Shown here: positions 20,521 through 32,138 of the stretch, piece by piece
Layout: the number at the start of each line of letters is the position of its first letter
Position numbering within the stretch: position 1 is the first letter of the stretch
Origin: Eustoma russellianum
Lineage: Eukaryota; Streptophyta; Magnoliopsida; Gentianales; Gentianaceae
Assembly (NCBI GenBank): GCA_036186865.1
Contig: AP025057.1
Span: 28,994,581-29,058,580 of the forward strand
DNA: 64,000 nucleotides
Direction of reading: 5' to 3'
Translations under genes and position numbers: made by a program
Notes under the pieces: generated by a model
What the model was told of the DNA's origin: nothing
Databases searched by the model: none
The model's input: only the letters and a program-made list of their open reading frames with translations

Positions 20521-22599
20521 GTCCTCCCCCCTTACAATAAGTTTCATCCTCGAAACTTGCGTATTACGTTGTTCATAGTCTAGTATAGTACTACTTAATC
20601 ATTCACCTAACAAATGTCACGCATATCATCATATCAACCTTACTTTTTAGGTTGTTAAGTTCTCACTTTCATCTTCATACTTAATAAGTATCATTTAACT
20701 CGTATACTTGTAATCTACAACTTTCGGATTCTTAAACCTATCAATATGATTCACCTCCTAGATATGTACCCAAACTAAATATTCATTGGGTACTCTAATA
20801 TGTTAATAATTATACTCCTTCAGTAAAGAACTGAGTCCTCAAATAACTTCTTGTATACTTATGAACTAACTCCATGATCTTATCCTTATTCCTTCGGCAT
20901 ATCATCACTAGCCTAATATACGAAGTATATGTAGGGGCATGTTTTTTTTAATAATTTATGTAGCTATATTTTGGATTATAGCTTTATTTATTTAAAATAT
21001 TATTCATTCTATTGTTGTAAACCCAAGAGCTAAAGTGGTATATACTTGTTTTCGCAAAGCGGTGGCTATCGAAATTGCTAAAAAAAATAATGATATAATT
21101 CGTTCACAAAAGTATTAAGGTAAAATTGTGTTAAAGTAAACAGTTGGAACTCCGCAATGTAAAGCTTTATAAAACGATTTGAATCCGATGTCTTTATTTT
21201 TTAAAGGGGTATGTATATTTTTACAACTACTTTGTTCCGCAAAATTAAGTGAGACGACGGCAAGGGATAAATAACTTCAAAACATTTAATGGACAAAGTG
21301 CTTGAAATATTGATAATCGACAAATCAAATTTATTTAAACAAAATATATGTAACCAAATTAAAAATTTGTAGTATTGTACAAGGAATGTAAAACATATTG
21401 TTCTTAGAAAACAAAACCGTAAGAAAAGAAAAGAAAATATATTTTGAAACTATTTCTGTTTCACGAAATTAAATTCATCGTAAGCAGATGGATCTATTCA
21501 AAAGCATTAAATGATACAATACTTGCAATGTCGATGGTGGGCAAATAAATTTATTTTAGAAAAATCAATATGCCTAAAATTTTTTTTGAGAAATATAGTA
21601 AATATGTAAACATATCGTTCTTTGAAAACATCGATATTTAAAAATACATCTAACTTCCAGAGTTGTCGGAGTAGTTGAAATTTCATTATGTTGATATACA
21701 AATTCGGAGAGGAATATAGCCTTTTAAAGTAATATACTAACAATTGGTACTAGTTGAAATGTTTAGTAGCAAAAAATCGTTGAAATACCTTTGGAATATA
21801 AAATATGTCTTGGTGTACCTGCTTATACGGAAACTTTTAACTACTTGAAAATAATAGTCTAATACTTCGTATATATTTTTACTAAGTCACCCCTTAATGT
21901 TAGTGAAAAAAATCCACCTATGTACCATTTCATATAAATCTTTAACTTTAGTTGTCCAATTCTAGTATGACACACTAAATATTGATCGACTTAAGTTATT
22001 CTAATTCACCATGCTTCCGCGCGCCACACTAAACCACCATTCTCCTTTTCTTGGTTATTTCAATTGTTAATTTTTCAAACTTGATTAAATCTCACCAAAA
22101 GAAAAACAAAAAAAAAACCACTACTTGTTCATACTTACCCTATTTCAATTCAAACCTACACAATACATCAGCACTTACGCAGTCCTAGGAATCAACACTT
22201 AACCCAACTTTGTAAGGATGCGTCATTCCACTGTACTTATTTTAGTACTTTTCACTTATCACTATCAATCAGTATCCCTGTTAAGACTAATATTTTCGGC
22301 TTATTTGATACTCTAAAATTCAGCAACTTAACTGTAACTATAAACCCGTTTATATGATATTCTTTGCTACACTCCACGGGTCATAACACTAATAAATCCT
22401 TTCTTAGTCTCTATCATTTACTATAGATCATTGCTTAGAAACTATTATCCCAACTTAGAAATAGTCATGTTCGGGCACTACTGTTAAAGTAGGGGCATGA
22501 ACCCGCTTCATTTATCATAATGGTACCGGGTTTGCAGGGGTTAGATCTAAGGAATTATACAAATAGTTATAATCAACACTTAGGTAAGGCAAATAATTC

Positions 22600-23110
22600 A
22601 AAGTCGTGTGGAGTGCCCTAGGCATACATGGGCGTATCCCTTATCCGATCATCACTTAGGTCTAATGTCATCACTTATTTGTAGAATCGATACTCCGTAT
22701 CATCATTACTTACGTCTAAAATCATTACCTATTTCTATGTTCAATGCTTAGAATATAATCACAGCCTACGACTAAGACCAGTGCTTATATTCAAATCATC
22801 ACCTGATGTTCATATCACCAATTATGTCTAAGATCAGTTCTTATTTCCAAATCATACTTAACATATAATCAGCATTTATGACTAAAATCAATGCTTAAGT
22901 CAAGGATCAACTCTTAATCCAGATCGTCGCTTATGTATAAAGTCGTGACTTACGGGTAGAATCATCACTTAATTTCTAAGGTCACGTTTGATTTCCAATA
23001 ACATGCCCAATATATAATCATTGCTTACGATTAAAAAAAATCGATACTTAAGTCCAATATCGTGACTTAAGAGCAAAATCGTAACTTAATTTTCTAAGAT
23101 CATAGCCTAA
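22600..23110. repeat. Degenerate tandem array, about 25-bp unit
   Basis: Successive phrases such as ATCATCACTTA, ATCATTACCTA, ATCACAGCCTA and ATCGTGACTTA alternate with GTCTAA-like spacers. It lies in the 5' leader of the inner element, just inside the PBS. Confidence 0.65.
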
Positions 23111-23137
23111 ATCTATGCTTCCACCGTAGATCTGGAG

Positions 23138-23153
23138 CCATGCTCTGATACCA
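23138..23153 (-). other. Primer binding site of inner gypsy-type element
   Basis: The minus strand reads TGGTATCAGAGCATGG, complementary to initiator tRNA-Met, two bases from the 5' LTR. Confidence 0.9.
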
Positions 23154-23155
23154 CC

Positions 23156-26022
23156 TTTGGTGACCCGTCCCGAGCCCTAGTACTCGAAACGACTCACCCG
23201 CCGTATCTCACTAAGGAGAATACAAGGCGTCGATACACTTCAATTACACGTCATCACAATAACGTAAATCGATGTCAGCGGAAGTCATAACTAAGAATCC
23301 TCGATTAAATAATCTTTATCATTAATACAATATCTAAATCAATACACTAGTCAAATGTATGTAAACACTAATCTCGAAAATACATAAACCTCGAATATCG
23401 AAACAACTGTCTCAACTAACCCTCAAAAGTCTCGTCTGAATATCCTTAGTCTCGAAATCTCCCATCTCGATCTTCACGGTATACTAACTTCTGTGTAAGC
23501 ATACCCAACTTCGCCCACCTGCAAAACTGGTGAGTGGTGGTGTGAGCCAAATCAACGGGCTCAGTAAGCAACCTATCTATACCCATTATGAAAATCATAC
23601 ATACAGAGACAATTACAAATAACATTTACAAATCAACATACATGTCAATCGAGTAAATAAACTGCGGAAAGTAAGTCACTCCACATAATAATGCGCAACT
23701 TCATGATGCATGCCTTCTCTACGTGTCACACGCAACAAAAGTCATGTCACGCGCGATCCTCATATCTCTACCGTGCAATGCATGCACCCCGAGGTGATCC
23801 TACCACACGTCTCGTCAGGCCACACGCCCCGTCGGGCCACACGCCTCATAGGGCCACACGTCCCGTAGGACCACACGCCTCATAGGGTCACACGCTCCGT
23901 AACGTGGAGTGAGTGAACACACGCTCCGTAATGTGGAGTCAGCGAACACACGCTCCGTAACGTGGAGTCAGCGCCCCGAAGAGATGCAATGCTAATGCAC
24001 GTGCCATGAATGCTGCACACACATAATCCACAATCCGGCGTGTACATGCTCCTATATATACCCGCACTCATACACGTGCATATATACTTGCATGTCTACC
24101 CCACACATCCATATACACACGCAATACGCATTGAGATCGTACAACCATACATACACCCAGTTCATTTTTACATACCTATCTCACATATACATACAACTCG
24201 CATATAGAGAAAGTCCAATTACAGATAAGCAGCAAACAACACACTGATGCACACTAAGCATTACAAGCACAAATAGACCACTTACCTCTGGTGCATGACA
24301 ACATAACAAGCACAGATAGACCACTTACCTCTGATTCATGACAGTATAGCGGGCACAAATAGACCACTTACTTTGAATTGGTTACTTAGCTGTCTTATTC
24401 TATGCTCGAACGTGAAGAAGGTTATCATAATATAACCATAAAAGCCTCTGCTACTCAAATGCCAAATATCTACACTAAATAGACCAATCAATAAACTATC
24501 AAATATCAAAGGCCAAATTCAATATCGGTTTACCCAATAACTATCACTCACGCGTATCTATACACATATATATGCCATGTTCTTAAGGAAATTATTCTAT
24601 CTTTATTTATATATGTAAAACATCCATCACTTCCTATTCACCATGAAACTTTCGGCCTTTAGCAATTGATCATGCACACTTTTCAGTTTCATGCCACAAT
24701 TGACCACATGCAATTAAATATATATGAAATATACATTAACTGTATACCAAAATTTAGACGTTAATTTATGTGGAAAAAAATACATAATGACCACAATCCA
24801 CTTTGTTGAGAAACTTAAAACTTTCGGCCCTTTTACACATCAACAGTCAAGATTTCTTTTTTTTTTTCAATTTTCACATACACAATTATATATATTTACA
24901 TTATTTTATTCAACATAAATCCTACATGATTGCTATTCTTTTGTTTCCTGATGGCCGAATGGTCACCGCCCAAAATATATAATTTTCCTTCGGCCCAAGC
25001 CTATAATGGTACGACTTCGATTTCTTTCTTTTTGCACATATGTGATCACAACTAGTCACATATACACTTATATATACATCAATTTATGCAATCACGTATA
25101 CGCATCAAATTATATAAAAATGCATGTATGAACAGTGGCTGAAAAACCACTGCTTCTAATATATGTGCACACTCACAAAATCGCAAAAACATACATAACA
25201 GTATATACATGTACATGGACAAATTCACCTTGAATAACCATTTCAATTGTGTAGTTTATGAATATAAAAATATCACATACCCCCAGTAGTGGCCACTCGG
25301 CCACTGCCTCTATCCTTCACTAATTTTAAATTTTCCAACAGGTGACCACGACAGTGACTAAAAGGATGTCCCCAAAATACAACCTTTAGCATGTATTAAA
25401 CATACACAACTAATACAAGCCTATATAAAATTCATCTATACAATTCAAACGTATTAATGCATGATCCAAATTTAGTACCGAAAATATAGACTTCCAATTT
25501 ACCAAAATCATAGTAAATACATCAAGGTCACATACTTGATTCCTATACTATACCTGAAATGAATTCGAGATGGATTGAAGACAACTATTCGCCTTTTCTT
25601 CTTAGGTTAGCCTCGGCTGGGGTTGGGTGGGAACAACCAAAATTTTCCTTCTTCTTCCCTGGGCTTCGGCAGAGGGGTGTGTGAAGGAACGCAAAAAGAC
25701 TTTTTCTTTTATAACAGGAAAATGGGGTTGAGGGGTAATGGAAACGGCAGGAGAAATTTTAAGGAATATTGATGAATAGGGAAATATTTAGGCAATTGGC
25801 AGATTTTATTTATTTTATTATTATGTTTATTTTAAAGGATAAGGTGATATTCATGACAATTAATGGGATTTAATTGATGGAGTTGGGTAACCCCCAATCT
25901 CCTGACGGTACATTTTTTTCTTTAAATCATTCATTTCATTTTTTTAAATTACAACTCTTTGTTTTTTTTTTCAATTAAAACATTTCTTAATTAATTTTTT
26001 TTAACAAACCCGGGGTGTAACA
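23156..26022 (-). repeat. 5' LTR of inner gypsy-type element
   Basis: 2867 bp. Its inner end reads TTTGGTGACCC where the other LTR reads TGTAGCGACCC, so the inner terminus is mutated. It has three 29-bp units at 23889-23973 against five in the 3' LTR, and lacks about 50 bp relative to 18893-18950. Confidence 0.92.
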
Positions 26023-26027
26023 TCTGT

Positions 26028-26226
26028 ACTTACGCCCGTAGAGCGCCTCAAATGGCACCATACCGATGGCGCCAGGATAGCTGTTGTTGTAAGAGAACTC
26101 AATCAACTTGGTCCTACCATCCCAGTTCCTCTCGAAGACAATGGCGCAAATCCTCAACACGTTCTCCAATGTCTGTATCGTCTTCCATGAATGCTCTTCG
26201 GTCTGAGGACGAAATACAGTGCTCAA
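26028..26226 (-). pseudogene. Gypsy integrase core fragment of outer element
   Basis: The minus strand reads STVFRPQTEEHSWKTIQTLE...IEFSYNNSYPGAIGMVPFEALYGRK, the second half of the Ty3/gypsy integrase core, including the glutamate region (HPQT-G-ER in working copies; here the run is EEHSW). It joins 17465-17545 once the inner element is removed. It stops abruptly at about 26228, where homology to pol ends. Confidence 0.9.
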
Positions 26227-27282
26227 ACGTAGCTCCGTCCATTATATACATCGGCATACGCGAGTTTTAATATATGCATCGTTTTAATGGTTGATTTGTT
26301 TGAACATGTTTGGTATAGACATATAGCATGTTGCGTATCAGCATGTATGACTTTTGTATCACATGTAGCTCATGAATTCACAATCGTCATCTGTAGTTTG
26401 TCACATGTATTATGTTTATTTTGTTTGTTAGTTCGAGTTTTTAAGCGATACACACGCTATGCGTGTTCATTTTAGTTTCTGTTTATCGTGATCTCTCTTT
26501 TGTACTTATGTTAGTCGTTAATAATATTTGTTACATGTACTCTATATTTTCCGCATCAGCTTATCTTATTGTCGTACAATTATCGTTATATTAATTACGC
26601 CGAAGGAAGTGCATAAATGCCTAGATTTTACTGTAATGCACATTTATAATTTGTTTGGTGTTCAAGTATGATATGTATATTACTGTTTTTTCTTCTTGTT
26701 TTTGTCATGTCATTAAGTTGTTTACACTTTATTCTATTTCTATGATGCCATGACATACTATGTCGTTCCTAACTCATTTTTAGCGTGCTTACTCCAATTG
26801 TGTATGTTAATGTTTCGTTTAAAAATTTGTAACTGTATACCTATATCGCATCCCATGTCTTGTATGAAAAGTATATGTGTTACTGTATTCTTTGTAACAG
26901 TGTTGTTTGTTGTCGTTATGTATTATGATGTTTATCATTGTTTTGTTGTATTAGTTATGTCGTGGTGTCCTTGATACAATCGTGTGTATACTTGTGCATA
27001 TTTACTTAAAATCATTTAATTACCTTTACATTTCGTGTATCTATTTGCATGTCTTCTTAGATCGACTTATTTACATTATATCAATAATGTTGTAACAAAT
27101 TGTGAGTAGCCATATGCTTCTTTATTATTGTACGAGATTGAGTTTTTTTTCCTTTACATAATTATATATTACTCTATGGGTTCGCAACCCATGAAGTGCC
27201 TTAACAGCATAACATTTATAAGTTCCTAAGTTGGTTTTTATTTTTTTTATAGTAGTCGTTTAGCAAATATAACTTTGACTTA

Positions 27283-27284
27283 TC

Positions 27285-27336
<52 letters not shown>
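27283..27336. repeat. (ATT)n microsatellite
   Basis: About 18 trinucleotide units followed by a T run. Confidence 0.95.
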
Positions 27337-27337
<1 letters not shown>

Positions 27338-27467
27338 TTTTTTTTACTACTCCTATGTTTTTATCGCATTCTATATATATCGTGAGCTTTTACCTATTGC
27401 TTCGTATCTTCATATTGGTCGCTTTGTATGTATATGTGTATATATTTAGATATAAGTGTAAAATATG

Positions 27468-27476
<9 letters not shown>

Positions 27477-27516
<40 letters not shown>
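27477..27516. repeat. (AT)n microsatellite
   Basis: About 19 dinucleotide units preceded by a short GT run. Overlapping tyrosine/isoleucine-rich frames are products of the repeat. Confidence 0.95.
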
Positions 27517-27521
<5 letters not shown>

Positions 27522-27639
27522 ACTTACATTGCTTATATTCATAGATCATTATGTTATGTGATATACCTCTCTCATTTTTTTTTCTTTTTTTTTCTTTTTT
27601 TGCTCCACGAAGCTTTGTTGATATCTTTGTTGATATCAA

Positions 27640-28266
27640 CTGTCCATTTGAAATTCGCCTTCTTATGTTTCCATCTGCTCAGGGCACCAGTGGAAATCCT
27701 TAAACAAAGTCCATGTAGCAGCTGTCCAAACCAAGAAAATTCCTTAGTTCAGTCACTTTAGTCGGTCAGGGCTATTCAGCGTTATCCTTAATCTTCTTCG
27801 GATCCACTGAGATTCACTCTTCTGAACTTACATGACTTAAGAAACCCATGCTACCGCTGCGCAACTCTGATCATTCATCTCTAATTAACATCATCTATAC
27901 TGATGATGAGTCATTGATACCTGGTCGCCGGCGGTTGAACTACGCTACGACGTCACCAATCTTTCCAATGTCCGCATCAGTCATCACGTGAATATGAGCA
28001 CTGATCCTTGCTTCGCTTTATGATGTTCTTGATTCTGCTGTGATGGTGGCGCCGGCATCTGCTCAGTGACCTTACTCGTAAAACGCCCTTGTTGTTGCAC
28101 TCAGGATTGCATAATCCTCCCACACTGACTCGAATGTGGCATCCACAAGGAGCACATGGTGGCGGCGGTGGCCATGCACTCCTTCGCGACTGTACTTTCG
28201 TCGCGGCGATCCGGTGATCGTTAGCTGCCATGTCGCATATCTCTGCCTCCTCGGTGAAGGGTGCTT
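27640..28266. other. GC-richer segment of unknown origin in outer gypsy leader/gag
   Basis: The base composition is less AT-rich than its neighbours and several frames on both strands stay open for 60-85 codons. It may be diverged gag continuing from the remnant at 28267-28581, or captured host sequence. I do not recognise it. Confidence 0.35.
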
Positions 28267-28581
28267 CTAAACATCGAATTCTGGACGTCTTGCATTTCCA
28301 TGTAGTAGAACCTCAGACTCAGTGGCGCCAGCGGCAGAAGACCCTAATTCAAATGCTATTGGCATTGGGTAGTCTACCGTCGCCGTTGCGCCAAAAATGG
28401 TGGCTATGGTGTCGGCCAATGCTTGGAGGATGACCCCCTGATCCTGGTGGTCGTTAACATAACCACCGTTGCCCTTTTTTTTGCTAGATTTTTTCTCCAC
28501 GACGCGACGATATTTTCTTGGATTTCGTGCGCACCTTGACGAGAATTTGGATTGACGGCAATAATAGAGGGATTTGAGCAT
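28267..28581 (-). pseudogene. Gag N-terminal remnant of outer gypsy element
   Basis: A 104-residue minus-strand frame with DQGVILQALADTIATIFG, resembling the N-terminal helix of chromovirus Gag, which usually follows a basic stretch as it does here (KSSKKKGNGG). The typical capsid core is not seen further on. Position fits: it lies about 200-500 bp inside the PBS. Confidence 0.55.
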
Positions 28582-28780
28582 TTAGGGTGCTCATGCGAAG
28601 GTTCAGGGGTACAACGGTAATTAAATAGAGAAAGCTCACCAACGGCACACACCTCCCTTAACCCGATCATAACTTTAGTCTACTTCATTTATTAGGGGTA
28701 TAATAGTCATTCCTAGGTAAAGATCATAGCTTATGTCTAAGTGATCTAGTTAATCATGCGTTCCCGAGGCGGACCTGAAG

Positions 28781-28797
28781 CCTCGGCTCTGATACCA
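28781..28797 (-). other. Primer binding site of outer gypsy element
   Basis: The minus strand reads TGGTATCAGAGCCGAGG, initiator tRNA-Met type, two bases from the 5' LTR. Confidence 0.9.
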
Positions 28798-28799
28798 CC

Positions 28800-31330
28800 T
28801 GTAGCGTCCCGCTCCCGAACCCTAGCATCGAAAACAGTGCGCCCGCCGTATCTCACTAAGGAGAATACAAGGCGTCAAATAAATTTCCAACATGTTCGAA
28901 AAGACGTAGAAATTTTTTTTGCGCGGAAACGAAATACAATAACATAAAGTTTTCTTGATAAAGAAAATTCCTTAATACAACAAAGAACCAAATCCTGACA
29001 ATAACGTAAGTCTGAAAATCTAAATAAGGTGATGTCGGATGAGATCCCATTAAAATAAAGACAAACAGTCGCAGGGTCTTCTTATATCCTAGGCGCGACC
29101 ATCAGTCTGCCCACTCTACCGTATCAGCCCCGTCCTCAACAATGATGTAGTCATAAGTCTCTTCCTGCTCACCTGGTGGGGGGGGGGGAGTAGGGGTGAG
29201 TGACGGAAAAATCACCCAGTAGGCACCTGCCTCCAACTAGTACAAGACGAGCATACAAAAATGGTATAACAGATAGCACATAACATAGTATCACATAAGC
29301 ATATGAAAGGATGCAGAAAGGTAATTCACTCTAGTTAAAGAATGCGCAACATCGTGATGCATGTCCTACTATGCATGTCACACGCAACGAAGTCATGTCA
29401 CACAGAATGCCGATGTCTCCACCATGCAATGCATGATCCCGAGACCTACTGAGTGGCTGTGGGTCGTACCCACCCACAGTCACCATACTGAGTGTGCATG
29501 GCCGCGCCACCGCAAACCATCCTGAGTTTCGTGGCCCCGCCATCATACAATGCACGTGCCATGAATGCAAAAACACAATCGTCTGAGGCCCTTGGCCCAT
29601 CCTCACCATCCTCCGGCACTCAATTCTAGGTTCACTTAATGATCGCCTGAGGCCCCTAGCCCATCCTCATCATCCTCCGGCACTCAAATCTAGGTTCATT
29701 TATTATCCGAGTAATGATTTAATGATGTTTGATGTTAAACTTATTTTTCCATGGCTTATATATATTTATTCTACATTTTCTATATTTTTCCTCATTTTCT
29801 CTAATTTATTTCTATTTATTACCTGATGTCCAAATTAAATAAATTATCATAATTACTGAAATTTAGTCAAAATAATTTAATTTCAGCATTTTATAATTTC
29901 TGGAATTTATTTAAAATTTTTGGATATTTATTTATATTTTTTCTCTAATTATTTCTATTTTAAATTAATTAAATAACCATTATACAATTTCCAGAATTAA
30001 TAAATCATTTAAAATAAATATATTAGCAACGGGGCTGGCCTGTTTCCGCTAGCCCCCTAGTCCGCAAGCTTCGGCCCGGCCCGCTACGGCATCCGGCCCG
30101 TTACAGTTTTTTTATATAACAATTAATTGGGCCGGCAGCAGCTGGTCCGGTCCGTTGGCCATTCGGCCCGTTCCGCTAAGCCAGCCCCCTTTTTTTTAGT
30201 TATCCGTCGATATGGGCCAAGCCCGTATAGGTGCAGCCGGCCCGTCAAGGGCTGGCCTACCGCCGGTCCGGGCTTCGGCCCTTTGCTTAATTTTTTATGT
30301 TTTGCGTGTAACCAGCGCCAGGAAGCGCGTGCAACCTCATGCGCGCTCGTGAAGGCCATGCGCGGCCACTGCGGCGGAGAGTGAGACGCACCGACGGCCT
30401 CCGGCGCCCGTTTTTCGATCTCGATCTATATTTTTGCCTATTTCCAATCTATGAGAACCTATTCTAAGGTCAAAACAAAGCGAAAAATCTCTAATCCTGC
30501 AAGAGTTTTACTATTTTGATTATCAAATTTTTCTCTAAAATCAAATCCAATCAACGCAAAACAGTATACGCATTCCACAGTCATCAAACGCATTCCACAG
30601 TAATCAAAACTCATGCTTTTCACAGATTTAAAAAATATTCTATGAAATTCAACAATTAAAACAACAACAACACTTAGAATACCACCAAAACATGCTTGAA
30701 TTTGTACCAATTGGAGGGGAAAAGGAAACCTACCTTGATTTCAAACAACTATACGCTTTACTGGATTGGGGACAGTTTTCTTCTTCTTCTCTATTTTCCT
30801 CTTCTTTCTTTCTTCTTCCTCTCTCCTTTCTTCTCTGCCGTTGTCCTTCTCTCCTGTGTCTCTATATTCTTCTTTTTTTTGTTTCCCCCATTCTGCCGTA
30901 ACCCCCACCACTATTGCCTTTATCATTTGATTAATATGCAAGAATCTTGGGGGGAGCGGTTATCCCCCCTTAATTGTTGACCTTATCTTTTTTTTTTCAA
31001 AATTCATTCATTAACTAATTAATTACTGTTGTTGTTGTTGTTGTTATCATCATCATCGTTATTATTATAAATTTAAAGAAACCACCCCTTATCCATCCGC
31101 CCCTCTTCTTTTTGAATATAATTTATTTACTTTATTATCTTATTGTTAGTTATTTTTGTTTTCTCTCCTTCCCATATATATATTCATAAAAATTATCTAT
31201 ATTTATACAATGACTTGGACGTAATCGACATGCTACATTTAATTCAATTATGAAAGGCCGTTACACCCAAGGACTACCTAATTCTAAATTAGCACGTAAC
31301 GACTAATTCAAAAATTTCCGGGGTGTAACA
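28800..31330 (-). repeat. 5' LTR of outer gypsy element
   Basis: 2531 bp, TGTAGCGTCC...GGGTGTAACA. Homologous along its length to 14331-16917, with length changes in the tandem units and in the microsatellite near 31026. It is followed by the duplicated CTAGG. Confidence 0.9.
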
Positions 31331-31450
31331 CTAGGCTTTTGGCATGGCAACATAGGAACACCCACATTGTGCGCGTCCCTGGATTCAAACTCATGACCTC
31401 TTGTCGGCAATCTCCAATGCGAGTATCAACTGAACTATGCCCTGGGGCTT
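31331..31450 (-). mobile_element. SINE, 5' half, split by the gypsy element
   Basis: The minus strand begins GCCCCAGGGCATAGTTCAGT, with A-box-like TAGTTCAGTTGA and B-box-like GAGTTTGAATCC. It is the start of the SINE whose other half is 14178-14330, with the 14-bp TSD at 31451-31464. Confidence 0.82.
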
Positions 31451-31464
31451 GTCATCAATTCTTT

Positions 31465-31823
31465 AACCAAATGCAAGACATAATATAAGTGTATCCTACT
31501 ACATTTTTCTTATGTCATATCTGAGAATTCATACACACTTTTAGATCAAGATAAAAATTTGAGAAAAACAGAAACAAGAAAAAAATGAGAGAATGGAAAA
31601 CGTAATTTACGTGGTAACACTCATACGTGGTAACGCTCAGTGAGTAACTTCTATTGTGGTTTCAGTTGTTTATATTAATGACTAAGATATTTATAATTAC
31701 AAAGAGTATATGCTATAAAATAGCTACTTTAGAATAATAAAGGTGCACTCCAAATAAATTTTAAACTGTGTGAATAACATTATATGAAATAGTATCAGGC
31801 TCCAAAGTATGACACGTTATACA
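31465..31823. other. AT-rich spacer
   Basis: Contains a short local repeat CGTGGTAAC at about 31610-31635. No gene is seen. Confidence 0.5.
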
Positions 31824-31841
31824 TGTAAACACGGGTAGAAG

Positions 31842-32120
31842 TCCTGAGGACATAGTTCAACTGGTTCCGGACAAGGGTTCTCGAAAGAGTGGTCAGAGGT
31901 TCAATTCTTACCAAAGGCATGAGAGCCTCTTCCCAGAAAGTGCATAGTGTGAGAGCTCCTTGGCCTGTAAGCTTGCTTGCAGTGCTGTGGGCTCCTTATG
32001 CAGACTACTGTGTAACCAAGCTCCTGCTAGCGGGCCGTTGGGTACCTGATTTACATCCCTACATTACCTTTAGGACTGAGTGTGCCAGAAACCCTTACTG
32101 GTTGGGTTCAACCTTTTTTT
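31842..32120 (+). mobile_element. SINE, tRNA-derived, complete
   Basis: 279 bp between copies of an 18-bp direct repeat (31824-31841 and 32121-32138, one mismatch). It begins with an A-box-like ACATAGTTCAACTGG, has a B-box-like AGAGGTTCAATTC, and ends in a T run, the usual polymerase III stop. It is of a different type from the minus-strand SINEs in its 3' body. A 78-codon frame across it is not a gene. Confidence 0.82.
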
Positions 32121-32138
32121 TGTAAACACTGGTAGAAG

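Larger units (their letters stand above)
20521..23155 (-). other. Non-coding interior of inner gypsy-type element
   Basis: The PPT (minus-strand purine run at 20523-20534) is followed by the conserved AAGTTTCGAGGATGAAACTT block at about 20541-20560. From about 20930 to 21890 there is an AT-rich segment with two diverged copies of a roughly 220-bp unit. From about 22600 to 23110 there is a degenerate array of roughly 25-bp units built on ATCATCACTTATGTCTAA. No gag or pol motif appears in any frame. Confidence 0.8.
17551..26022 (-). mobile_element. Inner gypsy-type element, non-autonomous (LARD-like)
   Basis: 8.5 kb between LTRs 17551-20520 and 23156-26022, inserted in the outer integrase with TSD TCTGT (17546-17550 and 26023-26027). 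The PBS (23138-23153) and PPT (about 20523-20534) show minus-strand orientation. The 2.6-kb interior has no protein domain, so it would depend on proteins from an autonomous relative, as large retrotransposon derivatives do. The LTR ends share conserved blocks with the outer element (ACCCGCCGTATCTCA near one end, GGGTGTAACA at the other), so the two families are related. Confidence 0.93.
26228..27640. other. AT-rich filler inside outer gypsy element
   Basis: It replaces most of pol and gag between the integrase and gag remnants. The plus strand is T-rich. It holds an (ATT)n run at about 27283-27336 and an (AT)n run at about 27477-27516. Frames here (for example 26750-26974) are chance frames. 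The origin is unknown; no TSD or terminal repeats were found. Confidence 0.5.
14331..31330 (-). mobile_element. Outer gypsy element (Tekay-like chromovirus), degraded
   Basis: 17.0 kb between matching LTRs 14331-16917 and 28800-31330, TSD CTAGG. It runs on the minus strand: the PBS is at 28781-28797 next to the right (5') LTR, and the PPT is at about 16918-16930 next to the left (3') LTR. Coding remnants are a gag N-terminus (28267-28581), an integrase core (26028-26226) and an integrase tail plus chromodomain (16990-17545). Protease, reverse transcriptase, RNase H and most of gag are gone. The integrase is split by the inner element at 17551-26022. The chromodomain supports a chromovirus; the Tekay assignment rests on LTR and PPT style and is an inference. 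Confidence 0.92.

Noticed and set aside
20917..21880. loxP-like arms (TACGAAGTAT and ATACTTCGTATA)
   Set aside because: Only part of one loxP arm matches, there is no paired arm with an 8-bp spacer, and AT-rich near-palindromes are expected here by chance.
27394..27761. Tyrosine/isoleucine-rich frames on both strands
   Set aside because: They are translations of the (AT)n microsatellite and T runs.
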